A stretch of 64,000 nt of DNA, from contig NZ_VNWP01000001.1 of NCBI RefSeq assembly GCF_014224355.1, positions 62,001-126,000 on the forward strand, written 5' to 3'. The stretch is from Synechococcus sp. BSA11S (GTDB lineage: Bacteria > Cyanobacteriota > Cyanobacteriia > PCC-6307 > Cyanobiaceae). A program made the position numbers and the translations under genes. This document shows positions 17,029 to 25,175 of the stretch, one piece after another. A model generated the notes under the pieces. It ran no database searches, was not told the DNA's origin, and saw nothing but the letters and a program-made list of their open reading frames with translations. Numbering within the stretch: position 1 is the first letter of the stretch; each line of letters opens with the position of its first letter.

Positions 17029-19167
17029 ATGGTTGATATGGCCCGCTCCGGTGGTCTCTATATCCTGCTCATCAGTATCCATGGCCTGATCCGAGGCCAT
17101 AACCTGGAGCTGGGTCGTGACGCCGATACGGGCGGCCAGACGAAATACGTGGTTGAACTGGCCAAAGCCCTGGCCAGGAAGGAAGGCGTTGAGCGTGTGG
17201 ATCTGGTCACCCGACTGGTTGTGGATGATCACGTCAGCCCCGACTATGCAGTTCCCATTGAGAAGTTAGCAGAGAATCTTCAGATTGTACGAGTCAAGGC
17301 AGGTCCGAATGAATACTTGCCCAAGGAGCAGCTCTGGCCCCACATGGACAGCTTTGCTGATCACCTCTCCACCTGGTTGGCGGAACAGCCCAGGCTGCCC
17401 GATGTTGTTCATACCCACTATGCCGATGCTGGCTATGTAGGAGTCCGCCTTTCGAATCTCACCGGCCTGCCGTTGATTCACACCGGTCACTCCCTCGGTC
17501 GCGACAAATACCGCCGCCTGCTTGCCGTGGGCATGGACATCGAGCAGATCGAGAAGCGCTATCACATGCAGGCGCGGATCAGCGCTGAGGAAGATACCCT
17601 GAGCTGTGCTGAGCTGGTGATCACCAGCACGCGGAATGAAATCGAGAGTCAATATGAGCTTTACGACTACTACACACCAGAGAAGATGGCGGTGATCCCT
17701 CCGGGCACCGACCTCGAGCAGTTCCACCCCCCCACGAACAGTCAGACTTCAGACGCACCAGAATTTCTGGACAGGCTCAATCCGTTTCTGCGGGATCCAG
17801 CCAAGCCGATGATCCTGGCCCTGTCACGGCCGGATCAACGAAAGAACATTGTGTCGCTTCTGGAGGCCTATGGCCAGAACAAGCGTCTGCAGGGCCTGGC
17901 CAATCTGGTGATCGTCGCCGGAAATCGGGATGACATTCGCGAGCTCAATGAAGGGGCCCAGTCGGTGTTGACGGAACTGCTCTGGGTGATCGATTTCCAT
18001 GACCTGTATGGCCGAGTGGCCCTCCCCAAGCACCACAGCGGCGAGGAGGTGCCCGAGATCTATCGCCTGGCCGCAGCCTCGAGGGGCGTGTTCGTCAATC
18101 CTGCTCTCACCGAGCCGTTCGGCCTGACCCTCCTGGAAGCGGCGGCCAGTGGTCTGCCCCTGGTGGCCACCGAGAATGGTGGCCCGGTCGACATCATCGG
18201 CAATTGCCGCAATGGCTTGCTCGTGGATCCCCTCAGCCGGGAGGCCATTGCCGACGCCATCCTCTCCATCCTGGAGAAGCCCCGGCGCTGGAGAGAACTC
18301 TCCGGAAACGGGCTGCGCAACATCGCCCGCTTCTATTCCTGGGAAGCCCATGCCCAGGCCTATCTGGCCATGCTGCAGCCGGTGGTATCCAAGCAGAAAC
18401 CGCTGGCCCAGTCCCCAGCCACCCATCAATTCAGCAGTTACAGGAACCGAGCCCTGTTCACGGCCATCGACAACACCTTGCTGGGCGATGCCGAAGCCCT
18501 GGAGCAGTTTTCCAAGGTGGTGCGCACCCATCGTCGCCAGTTCCTGTTCGGGATCGCCACAGGCCGCCGCCTTGATTCCGTGTTGACCATCCTGAAACGT
18601 AACAATATTCCGACTCCGGATGTGTTGATTACCAGCCTTGGAACAGAGATTTATTATACCTCTGAACTGTTCGCTGATATTGCCTGGAGCCATCACATCG
18701 ATCACTCCTGGACACCGCAGGTGTTGCGCCGAGTGCTCGAGCCGGTGCCAGGGCTGTCCCCCCAGCCTAAGAACGAGCAGAGCCGATTCAAGGTCTCGTA
18801 CTACTACGATTCCGAGCACGCGCCTCCCCTCGACGACATCCATGCCTTGTTGCGTCAGAAGGAACTGTCGGTGAATGCCACGCTCTCCTTCGGGCAATAC
18901 CTGGATATCGTCCCGGCCCGGGCCTCCAAGGGCCAGGCTTTGCGATACGTCTCCAGTCAGTACAACATTCCGCTCGAGCGCACCCTGGTCACGGGCGGCT
19001 CCGGAGGGGACGCCGACATGCTGAGAGGCAACACCCTGGGGGTGGTGGTCTCCAACAGGCATCAGGAAGAACTTTCCAACCTCAGTGGGAATGAACAGGT
19101 TTACTTCGCCAATGGAGCCCATGCCTGGGGAATTCTTGAGGCCATCAGGCACTACGGCTTTTTCTGA
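17029..19167 (+). CDS. spsA: Sucrose-phosphate synthase (two-domain, SPP-like tail)
   Basis: This enzyme makes sucrose-6-phosphate from a nucleotide-glucose and fructose-6-phosphate. The 712-residue protein has a GT4 glycosyltransferase part (residues 1 to about 465) with SIHGLIRG, DTGGQTKYVVELA near the N-terminus and TEPFGLTLLEAAASGLPLVAT for sugar-nucleotide binding. The C-terminal HAD domain resembles sucrose phosphatase, but its motif I reads AIDNT where active phosphatases have DxDxT, so the nucleophile is lost. The phosphatase step is supplied by the next gene. Start may be 17029 or the ATG at 17038. Confidence 0.93.
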   Translation: MVDMARSGGLYILLISIHGLIRGHNLELGRDADTGGQTKYVVELAKALARKEGVERVDLVTRLVVDDHVSPDYAVPIEKLAENLQIVRVKAGPNEYLPKEQLWPHMDSFADHLSTWLAEQPRLPDVVHTHYADAGYVGVRLSNLTGLPLIHTGHSLGRDKYRRLLAVGMDIEQIEKRYHMQARISAEEDTLSCAELVITSTRNEIESQYELYDYYTPEKMAVIPPGTDLEQFHPPTNSQTSDAPEFLDRLNPFLRDPAKPMILALSRPDQRKNIVSLLEAYGQNKRLQGLANLVIVAGNRDDIRELNEGAQSVLTELLWVIDFHDLYGRVALPKHHSGEEVPEIYRLAAASRGVFVNPALTEPFGLTLLEAAASGLPLVATENGGPVDIIGNCRNGLLVDPLSREAIADAILSILEKPRRWRELSGNGLRNIARFYSWEAHAQAYLAMLQPVVSKQKPLAQSPATHQFSSYRNRALFTAIDNTLLGDAEALEQFSKVVRTHRRQFLFGIATGRRLDSVLTILKRNNIPTPDVLITSLGTEIYYTSELFADIAWSHHIDHSWTPQVLRRVLEPVPGLSPQPKNEQSRFKVSYYYDSEHAPPLDDIHALLRQKELSVNATLSFGQYLDIVPARASKGQALRYVSSQYNIPLERTLVTGGSGGDADMLRGNTLGVVVSNRHQEELSNLSGNEQVYFANGAHAWGILEAIRHYGFF

Positions 19168-19282
19168 TCACAACCTCACCCACATCACAACGGATCAGAA
19201 CACGATCTGTTGAATCTGAATGGCTGTGGTCGCCCACGACTGGATCACCACACCCCGATCAATCCATGCCACGGCCTCTGCC

Positions 19283-20122
19283 ATGACGCGTCTCCTTCTC
19301 TGCACGGACCTGGATCGCACCTTGCTGCCCAATGGGGAGCCCCAGGAGTCACCAGGGGCCCGGGATCGCTTTGCGGCCGTGGTGGCCCGCCCTGAGGTGA
19401 CCCTGGCCTACGTCTCCGGTCGTCATCTGGCTCTGGTGGAGCAGGCGATCAAGCAGTACGGCATCCCCACGCCTGATTGGGTGATCAGCGATGTCGGAAG
19501 CCGGATGCACCAGCTGAAGTCCCCGGGGACATGGGTCCGTTCCCTGGCCTGGGACGAGGAGATCTCCAGGGACTGGCCTGGGCTGAGCCGTGGACAGATC
19601 GCTGAGGTCTTCTCCTCCCTTGAAGGCCTGACCCTGCAGGAGGAGGACCGCCAGAGCCGCTACAAACTCAGTTATTTCTTGCCCCTGGGCTTCGATCTGG
19701 GCAGCCTCCGGCGGAGGATGGAAGCTCGGCTGCAGGAGCTGAAGGCCCGCTCCAGCTGGATCTACAGTGTGGATGAGCAAGCTCAGGTGGGCCTTCTCGA
19801 CATCCTGCCCGAGCGTGCCACCAAGTTGCATGCGGTGGAGTTCCTGATGCAGGAGCAGGGTTTTGGCCCCACCACCACCGTCTTCGCCGGAGACAGCGGC
19901 AATGATCTACCGATTCTGGTCAGCTCCATTCCCTCCGTTCTCGTGGCCAATGCTCACCCCGACGTCCTGCGGCAGGCCAGCGAGGGCTCCAGGAAACGGG
20001 GAACCGATAAGGCTTTGTATCTCGCAAAGGGTGACTTCCTGGGTATGAACGGTAATTACAGCGCCGGGATTCTTGAGGGCCTTGTTCATTTTCAACCAGC
20101 CACAAAGGACTGGATTACGTAG
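19283..20122 (+). CDS. spp: Sucrose-6-phosphate phosphatase
   Basis: A 279-residue HAD hydrolase that removes phosphate from sucrose-6-phosphate. Motif I (DLDRTLL, both aspartates present) is at residues 9-15, and motif IV is GDSGNDLPIL. The cap domain and YKLSYFLP segment match sucrose phosphatases. It lies 115 bases behind spsA and provides the activity that the degenerate HAD tail of SpsA cannot. The start at MTRLLL places motif I correctly. An upstream ATG at 19220 would add 21 residues unlike the family. Confidence 0.9.
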   Translation: MTRLLLCTDLDRTLLPNGEPQESPGARDRFAAVVARPEVTLAYVSGRHLALVEQAIKQYGIPTPDWVISDVGSRMHQLKSPGTWVRSLAWDEEISRDWPGLSRGQIAEVFSSLEGLTLQEEDRQSRYKLSYFLPLGFDLGSLRRRMEARLQELKARSSWIYSVDEQAQVGLLDILPERATKLHAVEFLMQEQGFGPTTTVFAGDSGNDLPILVSSIPSVLVANAHPDVLRQASEGSRKRGTDKALYLAKGDFLGMNGNYSAGILEGLVHFQPATKDWIT

Positions 20123-20223
20123 GCCCAGCCCAGCCGTACCCCAGCTTCATCGCCATCCCTGCTTCAGGCCGGTGCTTCTCAGAGCTTTGCCCATAGACCC
20201 CTCCACCCTTCGTTGACTTCCTG

Positions 20224-22176
20224 ATGTACGAGCAGATTTCCCACTCCCTGCTGAATTCGATTCTGGATGAATTGAAGCCAGAAATCAAACGACAGAATCT
20301 TCGCTATTTCTACACAAGGCTAGGCGCAAACTTTTATGCTATCCACTCGCTCTTCTCCACCCTTTATGGAGATCGCGACGACTTCCAGGCACAGATGGTC
20401 CGCCTCGTGGAGACGATGGCTGAGGGCTACATCTACCGATCGGAGGAGTCCGAGCGGATCGACATGAGTCGGGAGCAAGACCACAACTGGTTCCTCTCGC
20501 AGAAATGGGTGGGCATGGCGCTGTATACCAACGGATTTGCCAATGACCTGGCTGACCTGGCCACCAAGATCACTTACTTCCAGGAGCTCGGTGTGAACAT
20601 GGTTCACATCATGCCGATCCTGAAGTGCCCTGTCGGCAAGAGCGATGGAGGCTATGCCATCAGCAGCTTTCGCGAGATCGACAGCCGAGTTGGTGATCTG
20701 AATGATATCCAGAGGATTTCCGAACAATTCAGAAAGAATGGAATCCTATTGGTTCTTGATATCGTCCTTAACCACACCTCCGATGAGCACGAATGGGCCT
20801 TGAAGGCTAAAGATGGCGACACTCGCTATCAGAACTACTACCTCACGTTTGAGGATCGTTCTGTGCCTGATGTGTTCGAACAGGGCATGCCGTGGGTTTT
20901 CCCGGAGACTGACCCAGGGAATTTCACCTGGAATGAGGAGATGAGGCGCTGGGTGATGACAGTGTTCCACGACTACCAGTGGGATCTGAATTACAGAAAC
21001 CCCGAAGTTTTTATCGAAATCCTCTCGATCGTATTGTTCTGGGCCAACCAGGGCGTGGATGTGCTCAGGCTTGATGCTGTGGCCTTCCTCTGGAAGAAGA
21101 TGGGATCAACCTGCCAGAATGAGCGCAAGGCCCATCTGATTCTCCAGTTGCTCAAGGACTGCTGCCAGGTCACGGCTCCTGGAGTTCTGTTCATCGCTGA
21201 AGCCATTGTAGCTCCAAGTGAGGTGGCTAAATACTTCGGCGAGGATGCGATCGTTGCCAAAGAATGTGAAATTGCCTACAACGCTACGCTGATGGCACTT
21301 CTCTGGGATGGCATTGCGACGCGCAACACCAAGCTGTTACGCGAAGGCATCAAGAGTTTGCCCACCAAGCTGGATCGTGCCACCTGGCTGACCTATGTCC
21401 GCTGTCATGACGACATCGGCTTTGGTTTCGATGACAAGGACATTGCGGCCGCAGGCTATGAGCCTTATTCCCATCGCAAGTTCCTGATCGACTATTTTAT
21501 CGGAAAATATGATGATACTGCCAGAGGCCTTGAGTTCATGCGCAACGATTCAACAGGAGATGCGAGAATCTGTGGGTCGCTGGCCTCGCTGGCGGGGCTT
21601 GAGTCGGCGCTTGAAAAGGGAGATAAGGCCTTGATCGATATGGCGGTCAATAAGATACTGCTGCTCAACGGAATCATGTTCTCCTTCGGCGGAATTCCGC
21701 TGATTTATAACGGTGATGCGCTGGGGCTTCTCAACGACTACAGCTATACCAGTGATCCAAGCAAGGACAATGACAGCCGCTGGGTGCACCGAGCCAAGAT
21801 CGATTGGGAGAAAGCTGCGCTTCGCCATCAGCGGGGCACCGTGGAGTGCACGATCTTCACGGCCATGAAGCGGATGATTGCCATTCGTAAGGAGATCTCC
21901 GCCTTTGCAGACTTCAACAACCGTGAGCTTCTGCACTCTGACAACGAACATCTTCTCTGCTACCTCCGCTACAACCATCTCAGAAGTTCCGAAAAGGTGT
22001 TCGTGATTGCCAACTTCGACGATCACCCCCAGCAGTTGGAGTTGGAGAGCTACAGCCGCTATGGCATCAATCCAAGGGCCAACTACACGGATCTCTACAC
22101 CGGAGTCAAGCCCTCCCAGTACGAAGGTGTGATCGCTCTCCAGGGGGGGCAGTTCTACTGGCTCAGCGAGAGCTGA
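20224..22176 (+). CDS. ams: Amylosucrase (GH13)
   Basis: Amylosucrase splits sucrose, moving glucose to an alpha-1,4-glucan and releasing fructose. The 650-residue protein matches amylosucrase throughout: nucleophile Asp in VLRLDAVAFLWKKMG, acid/base Glu in LFIAEAIV, transition-state Asp in RCHDDIGFGF, and the DIVLNHTSDEHEWA motif. Clusters of sps, spp and ams genes are known in Synechococcus-type cyanobacteria. Cotranscription would join synthesis and use of sucrose and link the pool to glycogen. Its codon use includes more A/T-ending codons than the neighbours. It converges on the MOSC gene with a 42-base gap. Confidence 0.93.
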   Translation: MYEQISHSLLNSILDELKPEIKRQNLRYFYTRLGANFYAIHSLFSTLYGDRDDFQAQMVRLVETMAEGYIYRSEESERIDMSREQDHNWFLSQKWVGMALYTNGFANDLADLATKITYFQELGVNMVHIMPILKCPVGKSDGGYAISSFREIDSRVGDLNDIQRISEQFRKNGILLVLDIVLNHTSDEHEWALKAKDGDTRYQNYYLTFEDRSVPDVFEQGMPWVFPETDPGNFTWNEEMRRWVMTVFHDYQWDLNYRNPEVFIEILSIVLFWANQGVDVLRLDAVAFLWKKMGSTCQNERKAHLILQLLKDCCQVTAPGVLFIAEAIVAPSEVAKYFGEDAIVAKECEIAYNATLMALLWDGIATRNTKLLREGIKSLPTKLDRATWLTYVRCHDDIGFGFDDKDIAAAGYEPYSHRKFLIDYFIGKYDDTARGLEFMRNDSTGDARICGSLASLAGLESALEKGDKALIDMAVNKILLLNGIMFSFGGIPLIYNGDALGLLNDYSYTSDPSKDNDSRWVHRAKIDWEKAALRHQRGTVECTIFTAMKRMIAIRKEISAFADFNNRELLHSDNEHLLCYLRYNHLRSSEKVFVIANFDDHPQQLELESYSRYGINPRANYTDLYTGVKPSQYEGVIALQGGQFYWLSES

Positions 22177-22218
22177 GAGCGTCCTCGCCACCCCCAGCGG
22201 ACCCTGCCGCCATCGCGT

Positions 22219-23070
22219 TCAGCCCAGCAGGACCACCGGATCACCCACGTGCACATCTCCGGGGTTGTTCACGCTCAGGCGGATTCCAGCCACCACATTG
22301 TTGTGCCGTGCCGTGGCCCGCAGGATCTCCAGGTCTTCCGGCAGTTCGCCCTGGCTGAGGGTGGTCACCACACAGCGCGGGCAGCCATCGCTGACGTGGA
22401 GCTGCAGGTCATCGCCGAGGGCGAGGTTGTGGCCGATCCAGGACTCCTCCACAAAGCCGCTGGCGCCCGCTTCCGGGCGGATCAGCAGGTTCGGGCGAAA
22501 GCGCTCCACGGCGAAGTCGAGCAGGGGTTCCAGCTGCCGCAGCCGCTCCAGGCTGGCCGTGCTGATGGCGTGAATCGGGCAGGAGTCGAAGAAGGTGCCG
22601 GGCGGCAGCACCAGCTCGTTGACCACATCCTGAAACTCCCGCTGCTGTACCGCTGGCCAGTACTGATCCAGGCTGGCTCCCTGCGGAGACTGGTCCAGCA
22701 GGCTCACCTCCCGGCCGAGGCGTTGGCTGAGCCAGCTGTCCACGGCGGCATCGCTGCTGATCATGCGGGCGCCCTCGGAGGGCTCCTGCCCTCCGGCCGG
22801 GGCGGTGATCGCCACCGCCGGTGGCGCCGCTTCTGCCTGCGGTGGCTCCAGGCACCGGGCCGCATAGCCGAGCAGGTCACGCCACAACCTTGGATTCTTG
22901 GCGCTGGCCACCCGGCCCGTGGCGTGGTCCCAGAGGGCATAGGCCCGATCGCCGACGAGCCCGCCGCTGCCGATCGTGGCGGCTTCGAGGCGCTCTCCCA
23001 GCATCGATTTCACCGGGTAGCGCCAGATCGCCTCCACCCGTCCGACGATCTGTCCCACCCTCTGCTCCAC
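22219..23070 (-). CDS. MOSC-domain protein
   Basis: A 283-residue protein with an N-terminal MOSC beta-barrel (about residues 8-130, beginning IWRYPVKSMLGERL) and a C-terminal MOSC domain with RPNLLIRPE and the single likely cofactor-ligand cysteine in SDGCPRCVVTT. Related proteins (mARC type) bind molybdenum cofactor and reduce N-hydroxylated compounds or transfer sulfur. The gene stands 50 bases downstream of moaB on the same strand, in keeping with a Moco role. The exact substrate is unknown. Confidence 0.85.
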   Translation of the reverse strand: MEQRVGQIVGRVEAIWRYPVKSMLGERLEAATIGSGGLVGDRAYALWDHATGRVASAKNPRLWRDLLGYAARCLEPPQAEAAPPAVAITAPAGGQEPSEGARMISSDAAVDSWLSQRLGREVSLLDQSPQGASLDQYWPAVQQREFQDVVNELVLPPGTFFDSCPIHAISTASLERLRQLEPLLDFAVERFRPNLLIRPEAGASGFVEESWIGHNLALGDDLQLHVSDGCPRCVVTTLSQGELPEDLEILRATARHNNVVAGIRLSVNNPGDVHVGDPVVLLG

Positions 23071-23120
23071 TGGCTTCGCTCACCACAGCATTTCAACCGC
23101 CGACCCGGGCCAGGCGGGGT

Positions 23121-23675
23121 TCAGCCCACACCTTTTCCAACGCCCGGGCTGGTCGCCGGGCGACGGGGATCTTCATTCAGCCGTGGCAGCAGCTGCACCA
23201 GGTTGCAGGGCTGCGTGGCGTCATCGAGCTGGGCTCGGATCAGCCGGTCCCAGGCCGTGGCCACCGCATCGAGAGAGCCAGGCAGCACGAACAGGATCGT
23301 GCCGTTGGCCACCCCCGCCAGGCAGCGGCTCTGCAGGGTGCTGGTGCCGATCGACTCGAAGGAGAGCACCCGGAACAGCTCCCCGAACCCCTCGATCGTC
23401 TTGTCGAGCAGGGGCGCCACCGCTTCCGGTGTGCCGTCACGGCCGGTGAGGCCCGTGCCGCCGCTGCTGATCACCACCTGCACGGCCGGATCGGCGATCC
23501 AGGTGCTCAGGGCGGCGCGGATGGCGTAGCGGTTGTCGGGCACCAGCCGGCGTTCCACCAGGTGGTGGCCAGCGGACTCCAGCCGCTGGCGCAGGGCATC
23601 GCCGGAGGGGTCACCACTGGAGGGATCGGCGCTGCGGCGATCCGACACCGTGAGCAGGGCGATGGCGAGGGACAC
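23121..23675 (-). CDS. moaB: Molybdenum cofactor biosynthesis protein MoaB/MogA family
   Basis: A 184-residue MoaB/MogA-type protein, expected to adenylate molybdopterin before molybdenum insertion. The substrate-binding motifs SSGGTGLTGRDGTPEAV and the GTILFVLPGS loop are clear. The length is typical for MoaB. The unusual C-terminal tail (after LVQLLPRLNED) is short and polar. With the MOSC gene it forms a second Moco locus 13 kb from mobA-moaA. Confidence 0.9.
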   Translation of the reverse strand: MSLAIALLTVSDRRSADPSSGDPSGDALRQRLESAGHHLVERRLVPDNRYAIRAALSTWIADPAVQVVISSGGTGLTGRDGTPEAVAPLLDKTIEGFGELFRVLSFESIGTSTLQSRCLAGVANGTILFVLPGSLDAVATAWDRLIRAQLDDATQPCNLVQLLPRLNEDPRRPATSPGVGKGVG

Positions 23676-23863
23676 CGGGGCAGGGGCGGTTTGACCTTGT
23701 TTACAGGCAGATCGGCACCACTGGGACCACTGCGCATCAGCTCAAGCCAAAACACATCGACGCCGGCCCAGCGGAAGGTGGAGCAGCGGTTGGGCAGAGG
23801 TCGTAGGTCCGATCCTGGCGCCGTAACGCGACAAGCCGGTGTCCCCCAGGGTCATTGCCGGAC

Positions 23864-25168
23864 TCAGTCCACGGGGAGAGGGACGAACACCGTCAGCGCC
23901 CCGTCCAGGCAGACGATGTTGATCGGTTCGGCCTCGATCAGTTCGCCGTCGATCACCAGTTTCTGGGGTGGATCGGTGCTGATCGTGATCGCGTGCGCCC
24001 GCAGGCAGAGCAGATCGGGCCGGTTGGTGGGTGTGCGGACCACGGCGGAGGCCACCAGGGAGGCGAAGGTGTTCAGCCCCTGCAGCCGGTTGACGGGGGA
24101 GGCGATGGTGATCTCCAGCAGGCCGTCGTCGGGGATCACCTGGCCGAATCCCTGCGCCAGAACTGAGGTGGCCGGGGCCACATTCGCCACCGTGATCGCC
24201 CCGGTCTGCAACTCGGTCACCTGTCCCTCGATGGTCAGCCTCGCCTGGAAGGGCTCCTGGGTGGCCAGTTGCTGGGCGCCGGCCAGCACGTAGGCCAGGG
24301 GGCCCAGCATGGTCTTGAGCTCCCGGGTGGCCCGGTCCACCATCCCCGCCTCGAAGCCGAGGCCCGCCAGCAGGATCATCGGCGTGTCGTTGCAACGGGC
24401 CGCGTCCACCACCCGGGTGTGTCCGGCCAGAATCGTGCGGCAGGCCCACTCCAGGTCGGTGGGGATGTCCAGGGCGTTGGCGAAGGCGTTGGCGGTGCCC
24501 CGGGGGATCACCCCCAGGGGAATGCCGGTCTCGATCACGGCACCCGCCACGGCCGAGACCGTGCCATCACCACCGCTGGCCAGGATCATCACGCTGCCGC
24601 TCTCGGGTTCGGGCCGTGCCTGCAGGATGTCCACCAGCTCCCGTGTCTGATCGGCAGGGTCACGATCCGGGCGGGTCATCACCACGTTGAGCACCAGCTG
24701 CGGCTCCAGCAGGGCCCGGATCAGGGCCAGATCCTCATTGGGGTCCCCCTGGCCGGCCACCGGGTTGAAGATCAGGTAGGCCAGCCGGCAGCGACCCAGG
24801 CCTCGCAGGGCCAGGGTGGCGGTGGCCTCGTTCAGGGCCAGGGGCGTGTCGGCCAGGGCGCAGACCCGCAGCAGCAGGCGCAGGTCGGGGGTGCCGGCCA
24901 GGGCGGTGGCTGGATCCACGAAGAACAGCACGGCGCTGACCGCGCCGCTCAGGATCCGCTCGGCCAGCTGGATGTCGCCGCCGGCAGCCAATCCCCCCTC
25001 CGGGGTCAGCTTCAGGCCGGCGGTGCGTTCATCCCGGGCCAGATCGCCGGCCAATTCAGCGGGGGCCAGCAGGGGGAATCCATCGAGCAGGGGCTGGTGA
25101 TGATCCAGCCAGTCGAGCAGCCTTGGGGTGCCGTTCCCGTCGGCCAGCAGAACAATCGCTCCGGCCAT
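23864..25168 (-). CDS. Methylglyoxal synthase-like domain fused to YegS-type lipid kinase
   Basis: A 434-residue fusion. Residues 1 to about 125 follow the methylglyoxal synthase fold (HHQPLL, GGDIQL, LFFVDP, TPDLRLLLRV). However, the family's HDxxK and TGTTG phosphate-binding motifs and the catalytic His before the second Asp (GTPD instead of HDPD) are missing. Residues about 130-434 form a diacylglycerol/sphingosine-kinase catalytic domain with NPVAGQG, ASGGDGTVSAV and PRGTANAFA. The second half probably phosphorylates a lipid, and the first may be a binding or regulatory domain. Start at MAGAIVLL leaves 7 bases after the SNF2 gene. Confidence 0.85.
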   Translation of the reverse strand: MAGAIVLLADGNGTPRLLDWLDHHQPLLDGFPLLAPAELAGDLARDERTAGLKLTPEGGLAAGGDIQLAERILSGAVSAVLFFVDPATALAGTPDLRLLLRVCALADTPLALNEATATLALRGLGRCRLAYLIFNPVAGQGDPNEDLALIRALLEPQLVLNVVMTRPDRDPADQTRELVDILQARPEPESGSVMILASGGDGTVSAVAGAVIETGIPLGVIPRGTANAFANALDIPTDLEWACRTILAGHTRVVDAARCNDTPMILLAGLGFEAGMVDRATRELKTMLGPLAYVLAGAQQLATQEPFQARLTIEGQVTELQTGAITVANVAPATSVLAQGFGQVIPDDGLLEITIASPVNRLQGLNTFASLVASAVVRTPTNRPDLLCLRAHAITISTDPPQKLVIDGELIEAEPINIVCLDGALTVFVPLPVD

Positions 25169-25175
25169 CACCGGA

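Noticed and set aside
16579-17232. 217-codon minus-strand frame over the sucrose promoter
   Set aside because: It crosses the AT-rich promoter and spsA start, and has no recognisable motifs.
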